64,000 nucleotides of DNA, taken from contig SUYP01000016.1 of assembly GCA_015060395.1 (NCBI GenBank), positions 1 to 64,000 on the forward strand, written 5' to 3'. Source of the DNA: Bacteroidales bacterium (lineage in GTDB: Bacteria > Bacteroidota > Bacteroidia > Bacteroidales > UBA932). Shown here piece by piece: positions 34,501 through 43,770 of the stretch; position 1 is the first letter of the stretch; every line of letters begins with the position of its first letter. The notes beneath the pieces were generated by a model. It was given only the letters and a program-made list of their open reading frames with translations, did not search any database and had not been told where the DNA came from. Position numbers and translations under genes: made by a program.

Positions 34501-35267
34501 TTGGTTGATTGATTTGAATGTTCTTTAGTTATATCTAATAATTTTCTCAGTTTATCCAATGTCGCATTTAATGCTCTTTCACTGATAAGTTCCGATGAAT
34601 CTATCGGATCAGGAGCCTCAACAACCACCCGTCGTTTAGTCTCATATCCTGTTTTCTTATCTTTTATTTCCAAAATCACTTCACCTTCAAATCTACCTAC
34701 TATACGACCATTTGATTCATAGGCTGGATAGTCTATACCATAATCACGTGTATCCAGCCAAAAAAGGCAATCAACAGTCTTACCATCCACTGTCTGAATC
34801 GGAGTTATTTCTATATGTTCAAAGCTTTTGACAACAATAGGGTCTGCAAGAGTAATTCTCAGTTCCTTATTTCCAGGTTCATCTGGTTCGTCAGGTTTAT
34901 CAGGCTTTTCTGGTTCATCAGAACTCGGAGGAGTACTACATTTTATATAATAACTGTGTGACAAAACAGGAGTAGCAACCCATTTGCCACCATAAATCTC
35001 ATACTGACCTATATAATTGACATTTACTGTAACTGTGCCGGCAAAAGCACTTACGACCTCTATCTCTGCCCATATTTCATCTGATTGCAAAAACCGTATC
35101 GAAGGTGATGAGCAACTCCAAACAGCAGTTTCAACGTATCCATTCGGAATATCCGGAACCCATAGGTATTCAATTTCTCCAACCCCCAAAGTATATGTCT
35201 GTGCTTTTGTGACAGATACAGATAAAAACAAAGCACAGATAACCATTAATTTATACAACACTTTCAT
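34497..35267 (-). CDS. Exported protein with proline/aspartate-rich linker, unknown function
   Basis: 256 aa from ATG 35267 (MKVLYKLMVICALFLSVSVT, signal peptide ending TKAQ). Two beta-rich halves (about 25-115 and 140-215) resemble immunoglobulin-like/PKD-type domains. They are joined by a repeated EPEKPDKPDEPDEPGNKE linker (about 118-137). The C-terminal 40 residues are helical. I recognise no family. It lies 12 bp after the fimbrillin-like gene and overlaps the TolB-like gene by 4 nt. AT-richer than the flanking operons. Confidence 0.65.
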   Translation of the reverse strand: MKVLYKLMVICALFLSVSVTKAQTYTLGVGEIEYLWVPDIPNGYVETAVWSCSSPSIRFLQSDEIWAEIEVVSAFAGTVTVNVNYIGQYEIYGGKWVATPVLSHSYYIKCSTPPSSDEPEKPDKPDEPDEPGNKELRITLADPIVVKSFEHIEITPIQTVDGKTVDCLFWLDTRDYGIDYPAYESNGRIVGRFEGEVILEIKDKKTGYETKRRVVVEAPDPIDSSELISERALNATLDKLRKLLDITKEHSNQSTK

Positions 35268-35279
35268 ATAAAGCACATT

Positions 35280-37115
35280 TTAATCAATAACAGCACGAAC
35301 ATTTAAACCATAGTCTCTTGCTCCATTGTCAATCTCGATTTCATCTCCTACTTCCATAGAAGACCTCGTGAAAACATCCAATGAGAAAGCGTAGAATTCT
35401 GACAAATAAGTCGAAGTCCATATATTACAATATGAACCATCTAACGTATTATATTCCATCATTATTTTCCCACCATTAGGAAAGAAAATACTGTTTCCAT
35501 TCGGTCCTATTACCAAACTACCTTCCACACCGTTAACTTCTGCTTCCTCCCATAGGCATAATGTAATTAATTCATATAATTCCTTTACCGTAGGCATTCT
35601 CCAGCCTCCACCCCACTTCACACTTGCCACATCATATTTTGTGTTACTAATATCATATCCCAAGAAACGCCCTGAGGTATATGAAGAACCATCATAATTA
35701 TAATACGTTTCATCGTCATATTCATACGTATCATCATAATACCTTTCCTTCTCCTTCGTCTCTCCCCAGGCATAATAGCCGCCATATTCTTCAGGAGATT
35801 CAGCACCGACATTGCAGGTCGCCCATCTCACACTCAGTCCCAGATCAACATACTCGTGACCATTGACAAATCCACGCGTAACAACCTTAGACCAGCCTAT
35901 TGAATAATATCCATTTTCATTACTTACTGAAACCAGTGTCTTGCCATTTTCGGATGAATATATATCTGCATTGCCATCACTCTTCACCGGCATATAAAGA
36001 CTCATCCATTCATTGACAAGTTTCTCTGTCGCAGCGTTTGATGGAATGATAACGCAAGACGATGACAACATTCCCTCTTCAAAAGAATAGGATATCATAT
36101 AATCATTTGTCTCATCTCTATAAATCAGGCATTCTTCTGTCATCTCGACATTTTCAAAGCCTTCCATATAGTTCTTTTCAACATCATCTTTAGATATCCC
36201 CCACTCGATTATCGGCACGACATACCTATCCGAGGCTGAAACGTATGAGAAATTAACAGTCTTTATACTTCCGGCTGCAAACTCTGTATCACCTGTCAAG
36301 GCCAACACCTTGGTTACATCGTTAACCGTAACATCTATACTTTCTCCATTTCCTGCGACAAAAGGTTTCACTACAACATAAAAAGATGATAGTCCATTTG
36401 GCTGAATCATTGCATCTGAAACATTCAATTCCGCAACAGGGCTGGTATTCTCTCCATCTTCATATACAATCTGATCATTTGTCATATCAACATTGAATTC
36501 TCCAACAATATTCATTGGAGCCGTGATGGATATTTTTTTGATATCTATTGGCTCTGATGTCTCATTCTTCACCTTTATCTCTATTACCGATGTAAGATGA
36601 TGCATCTTGAAAACAGGCTTTTCAGAAAACGGCACAGAAATCAGATTTCCATACATTGGTACATTCTCACCAGCAGTATGCGTCATATCATTTGTCCCTG
36701 CCTGCCTCAGCGGTTCAAGGCCTCCAATCATAACAGTCACACCAGACGGTTCGTCGTAATCCGAATATGGATATACAGCATACCAATCGTATGAATTGTC
36801 AGGATCCATAGATCCGGCATCGACAGTTCCTTTGAATATACCTTTTGATACACCTGAAGGAGCAATAACGAACTTCCCGTCATTCACATATTTATCTGCT
36901 CCCGCTTCAGAATGGAAGATACATATTGCATCATCCTCTTCCCATAATGTACTCATTCCAAAATTAGTAGTCTTTACATCAATAAAAGATGCAGCTACTT
37001 CAAATGATACTTTCTCTTCCATCTGTACATTCTGCTCTTCTATGCAGGAAACTATAATCAAACCAAATGAAAGAGCAATATATTTACATAAAGATTTAAA
37101 TTTCATATAATTCAT
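35280..37115 (-). CDS. Fimbrillin-like lipoprotein with FISUMP/DUF1566-like C-terminal domain
   Basis: 611 aa. The start overlaps the upstream stop as TAATG; MKFKSLCKY at 37106 is an alternative. Lipobox LIIVSC. The N-terminal half (about 35-295) is fimbrillin-like: VSFEVAASFIDVKTTNFGMS, YDWYAVYPY, MHHLTSVIEIKVKN and FAAGSIKTVNFSY. The C-terminal quarter (about 425-611) carries the motif set YVDLGLSVRWATCNVGAESP, YYAWGE, GGGWRMPTVKELYEL and IWTSTY..., typical of Fibrobacter-succinogenes-major-paralogue/DUF1566-like domains of Bacteroidetes surface proteins. Likely surface-exposed; the ligand is unknown. Confidence 0.78.
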   Translation of the reverse strand: MNYMKFKSLCKYIALSFGLIIVSCIEEQNVQMEEKVSFEVAASFIDVKTTNFGMSTLWEEDDAICIFHSEAGADKYVNDGKFVIAPSGVSKGIFKGTVDAGSMDPDNSYDWYAVYPYSDYDEPSGVTVMIGGLEPLRQAGTNDMTHTAGENVPMYGNLISVPFSEKPVFKMHHLTSVIEIKVKNETSEPIDIKKISITAPMNIVGEFNVDMTNDQIVYEDGENTSPVAELNVSDAMIQPNGLSSFYVVVKPFVAGNGESIDVTVNDVTKVLALTGDTEFAAGSIKTVNFSYVSASDRYVVPIIEWGISKDDVEKNYMEGFENVEMTEECLIYRDETNDYMISYSFEEGMLSSSCVIIPSNAATEKLVNEWMSLYMPVKSDGNADIYSSENGKTLVSVSNENGYYSIGWSKVVTRGFVNGHEYVDLGLSVRWATCNVGAESPEEYGGYYAWGETKEKERYYDDTYEYDDETYYNYDGSSYTSGRFLGYDISNTKYDVASVKWGGGWRMPTVKELYELITLCLWEEAEVNGVEGSLVIGPNGNSIFFPNGGKIMMEYNTLDGSYCNIWTSTYLSEFYAFSLDVFTRSSMEVGDEIEIDNGARDYGLNVRAVID

Positions 37116-38788
37116 TAATTAGCATTCAATTCATCATCATCCTTAATCCAATCATCAATTCCTGCATCACTTCCATCGTCTATTCCTGCTTTAGGCCTAG
37201 CTTCCTGATTTATAATCAGACTCTTGCATACAGAGCCAGTCGTAAACACAACCTCTGTGGTACGGGGAGATTCTGAAGGATTCGCTGATACTGAAATATT
37301 TACAGATTCTGGATTATCACTACCTGATCCCGAAGACGGACTAACAGTAACCCAATCTGACACTGAACTGGCAGTCCAAGAGGAATTTGACTGCAAATCA
37401 AGAGTGAAATCAGCTTCTTTATACGTTACATCTACAGATGAACGACTGATAGAAAGGATTGGCTCAAAGCCGGACTGAGTTACACATATTGACTGCATTA
37501 ATGATCCAGCAAATATCGATATTGTTGCTTGACGAGACGACTCCTTATGATTAGCATCAATTTTAAGTTCCACATATTCTGAACCTGACCCAGTAGCAGG
37601 ATTTATTTCCAACCAATCTGCATCTATATATGACACCCAATCAGTGTTGCACGTCAAAGTTAAATGTTCTATTATATCTTCATAGGAAACGGTGATAGTA
37701 TTAGGATAAACCTCCAAGTGCGGCAGATCTGGATTAGGACTATCAGCAAGGACAAGCATCGGCAAAATTCCTCTCTCATCATAATAACACCCAAAAGATT
37801 GATAATAGGAAGAATATTGTATGAATTTCAAAGTCGCCACGTTTACAATTCTCCACAAATTCTCTCCTACTGGTTCAATCTGCCATCGGAAGTTATCAGT
37901 AGCTTCAAATGTATCTGCTACATCAAAACTATCATACGTACCTTTCTGATAATAATATTTCCCATAAGCATCTTTAAGCGAATAATAATCGCCGACTTTA
38001 CTAAAGACAAAAGAATTTGCTTCAACGCTTGCCCCATTTTCCATTTTCTCCACAGCAAGATAACCATAGGCAGAATTTAATGGCGTAGCCACGTAGTCAT
38101 CGATTACTATCCAATAACTGCCTTCTTGCAATTCTTTCCGTACAGTATCTGGAATATCTATCCCTTTCTGCTTAATCGCCACCTCTACGATTTCCTTTTC
38201 TGCCGTAATACGTATTACGGCATTACGTTGCAATTCGGACTCATTTGCAGAGTATTGAATCTCAATAATCTGAAGTTGACCCGCCCCTATTCCAGAAGTT
38301 GGGTTTAAAGAAATCCAATCTACAGTTGTAGATGCTTCCCACCGAACATTTGATTCCACAGATATTTGCACGACTCCTTCTTCGGCAGACAACTCCAAAT
38401 TCGATTCACTGACATATACTTCAGGTACGATATCAGATATTACAACCCCCTCCTGGTGAATGACCAGAGTTTCCATTGCATATTCACTATATACGTTCAA
38501 TACAGCTATGCGCATATCCGGTTGTTTATTCGATCTAATCATAACATTAACAGTTATGGGTTCGGGAGATCCTTTACCTATTTCAGGACTCAAAGTGACC
38601 CAATCACAATCACATAATACACTCCAATCTTTATTTGAAGTAACTTGAAATTGGGCAAAACAGGGATTCGCTCCAACTGAAATCATATTCTTATCCAGTT
38701 CGAGAAACGGCTCTGCGACCTCTTTATCCCGACATCCTACTAACGTCAAAAAAACAAGGCAGCACCATAATAGCACCTTCTTTCTCAT
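37115..38788 (-). CDS. Lipoprotein with four BACON domains
   Basis: 557 aa. Lipobox LTLVGC (Cys19). BACON-type Ig-like domains occur at about 27-112, 123-213, 350-440 and 445-530. Each contains the 'W..SS..DW(V/I)(S/T)(L/V)(S/N)P..G.G' pattern (DCDWVTLSPEIGKG, TVDWISLNPTSGIGAG, DADWLEINPATGSGS, VSDWVTVSPSSGSGS). Between the second and third lies a distinct domain (about 220-340, EGSYWIVIDDYVATPLNSAY ... FIQYSSYYQSFGCYYD). BACON domains bind mucin or carbohydrate, or act as spacers. It is the first gene of the AT-rich operon, behind a structured leader RNA. Confidence 0.82.
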   Translation of the reverse strand: MRKKVLLWCCLVFLTLVGCRDKEVAEPFLELDKNMISVGANPCFAQFQVTSNKDWSVLCDCDWVTLSPEIGKGSPEPITVNVMIRSNKQPDMRIAVLNVYSEYAMETLVIHQEGVVISDIVPEVYVSESNLELSAEEGVVQISVESNVRWEASTTVDWISLNPTSGIGAGQLQIIEIQYSANESELQRNAVIRITAEKEIVEVAIKQKGIDIPDTVRKELQEGSYWIVIDDYVATPLNSAYGYLAVEKMENGASVEANSFVFSKVGDYYSLKDAYGKYYYQKGTYDSFDVADTFEATDNFRWQIEPVGENLWRIVNVATLKFIQYSSYYQSFGCYYDERGILPMLVLADSPNPDLPHLEVYPNTITVSYEDIIEHLTLTCNTDWVSYIDADWLEINPATGSGSEYVELKIDANHKESSRQATISIFAGSLMQSICVTQSGFEPILSISRSSVDVTYKEADFTLDLQSNSSWTASSVSDWVTVSPSSGSGSDNPESVNISVSANPSESPRTTEVVFTTGSVCKSLIINQEARPKAGIDDGSDAGIDDWIKDDDELNAN

Positions 38789-38829
38789 ATAAAATGGAAT
38801 TATGCCGTGAGACTCACAGATCCGGCTGT

Positions 38830-39096
38830 AAATAAAAAAAGACGTGGGAGTCTGTAGTTGGTTATCCCTCCTTCAGGCCTTCGCACGCCTAACACCAAGG
38901 ATAAGCAACGCATAAGCCCACGTCAGGATGCATATACAGAACTCTACGCCATAAGCGCAGACATCGAATAGACATCGTTGAAATGGACGTTCGTTGCCGT
39001 CTCTTCAAGGTGTTTTCAAAGTTGCGAAGTTTGAAGGATGAAGATAACGTCGTAAACGTCTTATATTTGCATTGTATCCAGCCTCTTTGGCCGAAC
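38830..39096 (-). ncRNA. Structured leader or stand-alone RNA ending in a terminator
   Basis: Inferred minus-strand transcript of about 265 nt from the promoter at 39102-39132. The 3' part is a long hairpin with outer stem GACGTGGG/CCCACGTC (38924-38917 with 38848-38841), a middle stem (38909-38899 with 38867-38857, one mismatch) and an inner AGGC/GCCT stem. TTTTTTTATTT follows (38840-38830). Upstream, TTCAAA/TTTGAA (39015-39020 with 39030-39035) and CTTCAA/TTGAAG (39003-39008 with 39031-39036) are mutually exclusive pairings. The BACON lipoprotein ATG lies 42 nt past the U tract, so this could be an attenuator or a separate small RNA. It does not match tmRNA, RNase P or SRP RNA features that I can recall. 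I see no credible ORF. Confidence 0.5.
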
Positions 39097-39101
39097 AAAC
39101 G

Positions 39102-39132
39102 CAAATATAACATCAAATAATGATAAAACAAA
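39102..39132 (-). promoter_or_regulatory. Promoter of the leader RNA / BACON operon
   Basis: Minus strand TTTG (39132-39129), 19 nt, TATATTTG (39109-39102). A plus-strand TATATTTG at 39062-39069 has no matching -33; it could serve the TonB receptor gene, but with a 140-nt leader. Confidence 0.7.
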
Positions 39133-39212
39133 GTGGGAAACAAATTTCCTAATCTTTCCTATGCAACAAAGTGGGTTGAATACGCATCTATATCATAAAC
39201 AGGACTGTTGCT

Positions 39213-41522
39213 ATGAAAAGACTTGCACTCATTCTGACGGTGCTGGCCTTTCCTTTTGTTCTGTGCGGACAGGAAAGGCTTAGAGACCAGATGCTTCACA
39301 TATACGAGCTGTATGGGATGAATTTCGTTTATGACGAAGCCATCGATATCGATTCCCCGTCAAATGCCGACATTTCCAAAGCCGGGTCTCTGGAGGATGC
39401 TCTTGAGAAGCTGGCATACGGCAACGGACTCATTTTCGAGACCAACAAGAAGTTCATTGTGCTGAAGAAGGCGGACAAGGTGCGGGACTATATCATATTC
39501 CTTGAAGAACAGAGGGATACCCTGTCCGAGTCCCGTATTACAGTTGCCACAGACAGGGACAGGAACACAACACAGACAGGTCTGATGAAGATAGATTCCC
39601 GCAAATTCAAGCGAGGATTCGCATTTATGGGCTCTCCAGATGTGATAAAGACGCTTCAGATGATGCCGGGAGTCAGTGCTGGAACGGAACTGATGTCAGG
39701 GCTGTATGTTCACGGAGGCACAGGCACGGACAACCTGTTTCTTCTTGACGGCGTTCCTCTATATCAGGTCAGCCATCTAGCCGGCCTGTTCTCATCATTC
39801 AACACCGAAGTCATAGACAATCTGGATTTCTACAAAAGCGGATTCCCTGCAAGATATGGCGGCAGGCTGTCTTCAGTAGTGGATGTGACCACAAGGAGAG
39901 GTGATATGTATGAATATAAGGGTATGTTCTCTCTCGGAGCGATTGACGGCAACATACAGTTTGAAGGCCCTATCGTGAAGGGAAAGACATCATTCAATGT
40001 CGCTCTGCGCCGTTCCTGGTCGGATCTGATAACGACCCCGGCTCTGATGCTGGCGAATTGGAAGTACGGAGACGGGAGCAAGGTGTTTATGAATTATGCC
40101 TTCTATGACGGCAACGCAGGCATAACCCACATAATCGACAGCAGAAACACTCTCTCCTTCAACTTTTATATGGGTCGAGACTACCTCAGGATACGTATGG
40201 AAGAGGAGGAGTTGGACAACAATATGCGATTCGTGCTGAACTGGGGAAATATCCTGGCATCATTGAAGTGGGAATGCGACATCAGCGACGACCTCAGATC
40301 GAGGGTGATGATCTATAACTCCAGCAACAGGTCCAGAATCGGCATAGAGATGGAGGGCGCTGATGACATCGAGAGTCTAATGATGGAGACAGCCAATCTC
40401 ACGAGAGTCAACGATCTTGGCGTGAAAGGAGACTTTGACTGGATTCCATCGCCATATCATCACATAAGGTTTGGAGGAGCATACCAGTACCACATCTATT
40501 ATCCGGAAAGATACAGCAATTTCATCACAGCAGGGGCAGAGCCGACATTCACATACAGCGACAAGGCAAGGTATGACGGACACGAGCCCACTGTATATAT
40601 CGAAGATGAAATCAATGCCACGGGATGGTTCAAGGTGAATGCAGGATTGCGTGCGGCCACATTCTCGGTGCCGGGCAAGACATATTTTGCAGTAGAACCC
40701 AGGCTCGCTTTGAGATTTCAGATCAGCAGCGGAATAAGCCTGAAGGCATCATACACCGAGATGAATCAGTTCAATCATCAGGTTGCAACCAATTATATGG
40801 ATCTGCCGACCAATACCTGGATGCCGGTGACATCAAAGATACGTCCGATGCATTCACGCCAGATCGCCGGCGGCATATATATGAACCTGCCTCAAGACAT
40901 AGTCCTGAACATCGAGGGCTACTGGAAGACAATGGACAGACTCCTGGAATACACAGGATCGAACACTTTGTATCCGCCTCTGAATGAATGGGAATCATCA
41001 TTTTCAGAAGGAAAAGGACGGGCATATGGAGGGGAAGTTGAACTGGCCTGGAGAACAGGCAGGACCGATCTTGCAGCATATTATACATTGGCGTGGAACG
41101 AGCGGTATTTTGCAGACATCCATCCGCTATGGTATCCGGACAGGAATGACCACAGGCACAAGTTCACATTCGTCGGAAGCCACAGATTCGGTAAAAGGCT
41201 AGACGTATACGCCGCCTGGAACTGGCACAGCGGAAGCAGGATTACCGGATACAGCCACGTTGCAGATGAGGACACTTTCTATTATTCCAGACCTAACAAC
41301 ATAAAGATGCCTCCGTACCATCGTCTTGACATCGGTATGAATTTCAGAAAGACAACACGCAGAGGAAATGAAAGCATCTGGAATCTGAGTGTCTACAATG
41401 TATATTGCCGTATGAATCCATTCTTCGCTTTCGTCACGACAGGAGAGGACGGGAAATTCAAAGGTACAAGCATCGGCATCATACCAATCATTCCATCAAT
41501 AAGTTACACTTTAAGATTCTAA
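39213..41522 (+). CDS. TonB-dependent receptor with N-terminal STN-like domain
   Basis: 769 aa. Signal peptide about 1-19 (VLCGQ). Residues about 25-85 resemble a secretin/TonB short N-terminal domain (YELYGMNFVYDEAIDIDSPS ... NGLIFETNKKFIVLKK). The plug follows at about 140-225 (DVIKTLQMMPGVSAGTE, LYVHGGTGTDNLFLLDGVPL, SGFPARYGGRLSSVVDVTTR). The rest is a 22-strand barrel ending SYTLRF. Unlike SusC types there is no carboxypeptidase-like repeat. An STN domain sometimes signals to an anti-sigma factor, but none is adjacent. The partner is the DUF4249 lipoprotein 4 bp downstream, a recurrent Bacteroidetes pairing. The substrate is unknown. Confidence 0.9.
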   Translation: MKRLALILTVLAFPFVLCGQERLRDQMLHIYELYGMNFVYDEAIDIDSPSNADISKAGSLEDALEKLAYGNGLIFETNKKFIVLKKADKVRDYIIFLEEQRDTLSESRITVATDRDRNTTQTGLMKIDSRKFKRGFAFMGSPDVIKTLQMMPGVSAGTELMSGLYVHGGTGTDNLFLLDGVPLYQVSHLAGLFSSFNTEVIDNLDFYKSGFPARYGGRLSSVVDVTTRRGDMYEYKGMFSLGAIDGNIQFEGPIVKGKTSFNVALRRSWSDLITTPALMLANWKYGDGSKVFMNYAFYDGNAGITHIIDSRNTLSFNFYMGRDYLRIRMEEEELDNNMRFVLNWGNILASLKWECDISDDLRSRVMIYNSSNRSRIGIEMEGADDIESLMMETANLTRVNDLGVKGDFDWIPSPYHHIRFGGAYQYHIYYPERYSNFITAGAEPTFTYSDKARYDGHEPTVYIEDEINATGWFKVNAGLRAATFSVPGKTYFAVEPRLALRFQISSGISLKASYTEMNQFNHQVATNYMDLPTNTWMPVTSKIRPMHSRQIAGGIYMNLPQDIVLNIEGYWKTMDRLLEYTGSNTLYPPLNEWESSFSEGKGRAYGGEVELAWRTGRTDLAAYYTLAWNERYFADIHPLWYPDRNDHRHKFTFVGSHRFGKRLDVYAAWNWHSGSRITGYSHVADEDTFYYSRPNNIKMPPYHRLDIGMNFRKTTRRGNESIWNLSVYNVYCRMNPFFAFVTTGEDGKFKGTSIGIIPIIPSISYTLRF

Positions 41523-41526
41523 GGTT

Positions 41527-42432
41527 ATGAAGAGGGTTTATATCCTGATGGCAATATTGGCCATTGCCGGCATAACAGCCTGCGAACAGGAGTTTGAAAT
41601 CATAGATACAGACGGCGATAACAGACTGCACATAGAGTTTCTGCCATCGACATTGAGAGACTGGCACGAGCTTACTATAACCGGGGCAAGATCGATAAAC
41701 AACAGCATAGGAGACATCGAGACTCCGACCGACATCCGGATCAGGATCACGGCAGACGGCGAAGAAGTCAGGCTGGAACAGGACAATACTTCCCCAAAGG
41801 CTTATATGGCCTTCCATCATCTTGAACCGGGACAGACCGTCAGGATCGAAGCCGAAGCCGACGGATTCGAGAAAGCTTATGCAGAAAGCATAATCCCCTA
41901 TCCTGTAGAGGAGTTCAACGCGGCTCTCGTAAAAGGAGACGATTACTCTGATGAGATACGTGTGACAGTGGATTATCCTGACGATCCCGACACGAAGGAT
42001 ATGTATGGAGCCGTTATCGTGAGCGAAGAGACTCATTCTATGCTGACATATATATCCCACAATGCGGTCGACATCGAAATGATCTATGGCATTCTGGACG
42101 AATCTCCATTCAGGACAATGTGGTTGAGAGGGAGAAGGATCGCTTACTGGAACGACTCACAGGCCAGCCAGGACGGAAGGCAGCAGATGACTCTAAGTTT
42201 CCAAGGCAAGAAAAACGACCCGAACTGCACCTACAGATATAAAGTACTGATGCTCAAGATATCAGAAGATTTCTACAGATATTTCAACGGGCAATGGGAC
42301 AGGGAAAACAACATTCTGGCCTCTATGGGACTCGCATCTCCGACTTTCACATACACCAACATCACCGGCGGTCTCGGAGTACTCGGTACCCTCAGCCACA
42401 CGGAGTCAGAATGGTTTGACAATCCGCTTTAA
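41527..42432 (+). CDS. DUF4249 family lipoprotein
   Basis: 301 aa. Lipobox ITAC (Cys19). The N-terminus CEQEFEIIDTDGDNRLHIEF and the C-terminal YTNITGGLGVLGTLSHTES are the conserved ends of DUF4249 proteins, surface lipoproteins that accompany TonB-dependent receptors. It probably helps capture the substrate of the receptor encoded just upstream. It converges on the NUDIX gene with only 1 bp between the stops. Confidence 0.85.
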   Translation: MKRVYILMAILAIAGITACEQEFEIIDTDGDNRLHIEFLPSTLRDWHELTITGARSINNSIGDIETPTDIRIRITADGEEVRLEQDNTSPKAYMAFHHLEPGQTVRIEAEADGFEKAYAESIIPYPVEEFNAALVKGDDYSDEIRVTVDYPDDPDTKDMYGAVIVSEETHSMLTYISHNAVDIEMIYGILDESPFRTMWLRGRRIAYWNDSQASQDGRQQMTLSFQGKKNDPNCTYRYKVLMLKISEDFYRYFNGQWDRENNILASMGLASPTFTYTNITGGLGVLGTLSHTESEWFDNPL

Positions 42433-42433
42433 C

Positions 42434-43021
42434 CTAAAGAAGGGCAAGAAGAGATTTGCGGATCATCCGGAACTCGCTTTCGAAATTAGGAGTGAATATG
42501 TCTTTGCCAATAGAGGCATCTATTTCATCGATATCCCACCATCGTCCTTCATCCACCTCATCGTGATCGGGGTGGAGTTCGTATGAGCCTACCACGGCGA
42601 AGACGTTCACCATCTCGCGCTCTACCGCTGATTCGAATTCATAGGTTTCAAGATATATCGGATTGAATTCCGTGAAGCCCAGTTCTTCGGAAGCTTCACG
42701 ATATACAGCCTCTATCAGGGACTCACCGTAAGAGACGTGTCCTCCGACGGCGGTATCCCATTTGCCGGGCTGGATATCCTTATGCGCGGCTCTTTTCTGA
42801 AGATAAATCCGTGAATATCTGTCGATTATATGGATATGCACGACAGGGTGCAGAGGCTTGGCACCGCTATGACAATATGCGCGCAGAGAACGTCCTACGA
42901 CCAGTCCGCTCGGCTCTACTATCGGGAACCATTCTGCGGATGACGCTCTGGCTGACTTCGTCTCTGCCGTCGGAGCCGGCACTACTGGAGCTATTTCGTA
43001 TGGATATATCAGATCTATCAT
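42434..43021 (-). CDS. NUDIX hydrolase
   Basis: 195 aa. A complete Nudix box is present at about 93-115 (GGHVSYGESLIEAVYREASEELGF, shown here by its key residues G-5-E-7-RE-x-x-EE-x-G). The preceding strand (VVHIHIIDRYSRIYLQKRAA) and the following VNVFAVVGSYELHPDHDEVDEGRWWDIDEI fit the IPP-isomerase/YfcD-like group. It hydrolyses a nucleoside-diphosphate-linked compound or isomerises an isoprenoid; the substrate is not assigned. It overlaps the upstream thioesterase gene by 4 nt, so it is translationally coupled. Confidence 0.88.
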   Translation of the reverse strand: MIDLIYPYEIAPVVPAPTAETKSARASSAEWFPIVEPSGLVVGRSLRAYCHSGAKPLHPVVHIHIIDRYSRIYLQKRAAHKDIQPGKWDTAVGGHVSYGESLIEAVYREASEELGFTEFNPIYLETYEFESAVEREMVNVFAVVGSYELHPDHDEVDEGRWWDIDEIDASIGKDIFTPNFESEFRMIRKSLLALL

Positions 43022-43770
43022 AATACCGGAAGCCTTTTAAAAACTATTTCCACGATGAAAGAGGAGGCTTCTGCCAGCCTTCCCTCGACAAATACGTGAC
43101 GGCCGTCTTCCTTTTCGACCACGGCCTTGTACAGTTTCACGACTTCGCCGGCCTTGGTCTCGTGGTTGAAATTGATGGTAAACTCCTTGACCGGACGGGT
43201 AGAGGCGATATCGTAGTCAACTGCATCCATAGCCCAGTGCATATACATTGCATTGTTTGCGTGGCCGTTGGTATCGATGTCGGAATAGGCGACCTTATGC
43301 TCCATAACGAACTCAGGTTCAACTTCTTTCGGCATCTGAACCTTGTCTGCAGGAGTTTCTATCGCATTTTCAGTGCAGACTGTGCCTTCCTCAATAAGCT
43401 TCGGATCACGGACAAGCCTGCGGGTCTCGAGATTAAGGACAAGCCAGGACGTGGTGGCCTTGACTCTTTCCTTTCCCTGTGCATCGGTCAGGACAAAATC
43501 CCTGAGAAAGAAAAGGCGGTTCAGTCCTTTATGCCAGGTTGTCAATGTTATATCCTCCCTCCACTTAGGAGTGTCAATGAATTCTACGTGTACCCTTGAG
43601 AGAATCCAGGCGGTGTTCGAAACAATAAGATCGTCGTAGCCGAAACCGAGATAGACTGCGTGACGGCCGGCTGCCTCCTGGGCAAGGTTCATAAAAGATG
43701 CCGGCTTCAAAAGCCAGGAAGCATCTGTGTCATAGCAAGGTACAGTAATTTTCTCTATATATTTTATCAT
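43018..43770 (-). CDS. Acyl-ACP thioesterase
   Basis: 250 aa, double hot-dog fold of the FatA/FatB-like bacterial acyl-ACP thioesterase family. Blocks include VPCYDTDASWLLKPASFMNL, SNTAWILSRVHVEFIDTPKWREDI, TTWHKGLNRLFFLRDF and the catalytic-region AYSDIDTNGHANNAMYMHWAMDA (D/N/H). It releases free fatty acids from acyl carrier protein in the cytoplasm. It is the middle gene of a tightly overlapping trio (4-nt overlaps on both sides). Confidence 0.9.
   Translation of the reverse strand: MIKYIEKITVPCYDTDASWLLKPASFMNLAQEAAGRHAVYLGFGYDDLIVSNTAWILSRVHVEFIDTPKWREDITLTTWHKGLNRLFFLRDFVLTDAQGKERVKATTSWLVLNLETRRLVRDPKLIEEGTVCTENAIETPADKVQMPKEVEPEFVMEHKVAYSDIDTNGHANNAMYMHWAMDAVDYDIASTRPVKEFTINFNHETKAGEVVKLYKAVVEKEDGRHVFVEGRLAEASSFIVEIVFKRLPVL

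Noticed and set aside
38889..39143. 84-codon minus-strand ORF in the leader RNA region
   Set aside because: It starts upstream of the predicted transcription start, has an implausible composition, and overlaps the conserved stems.
39213..42432. SusC/SusD pair
   Set aside because: The receptor lacks the SusC carboxypeptidase-like domain and the partner is a DUF4249 lipoprotein, not SusD.
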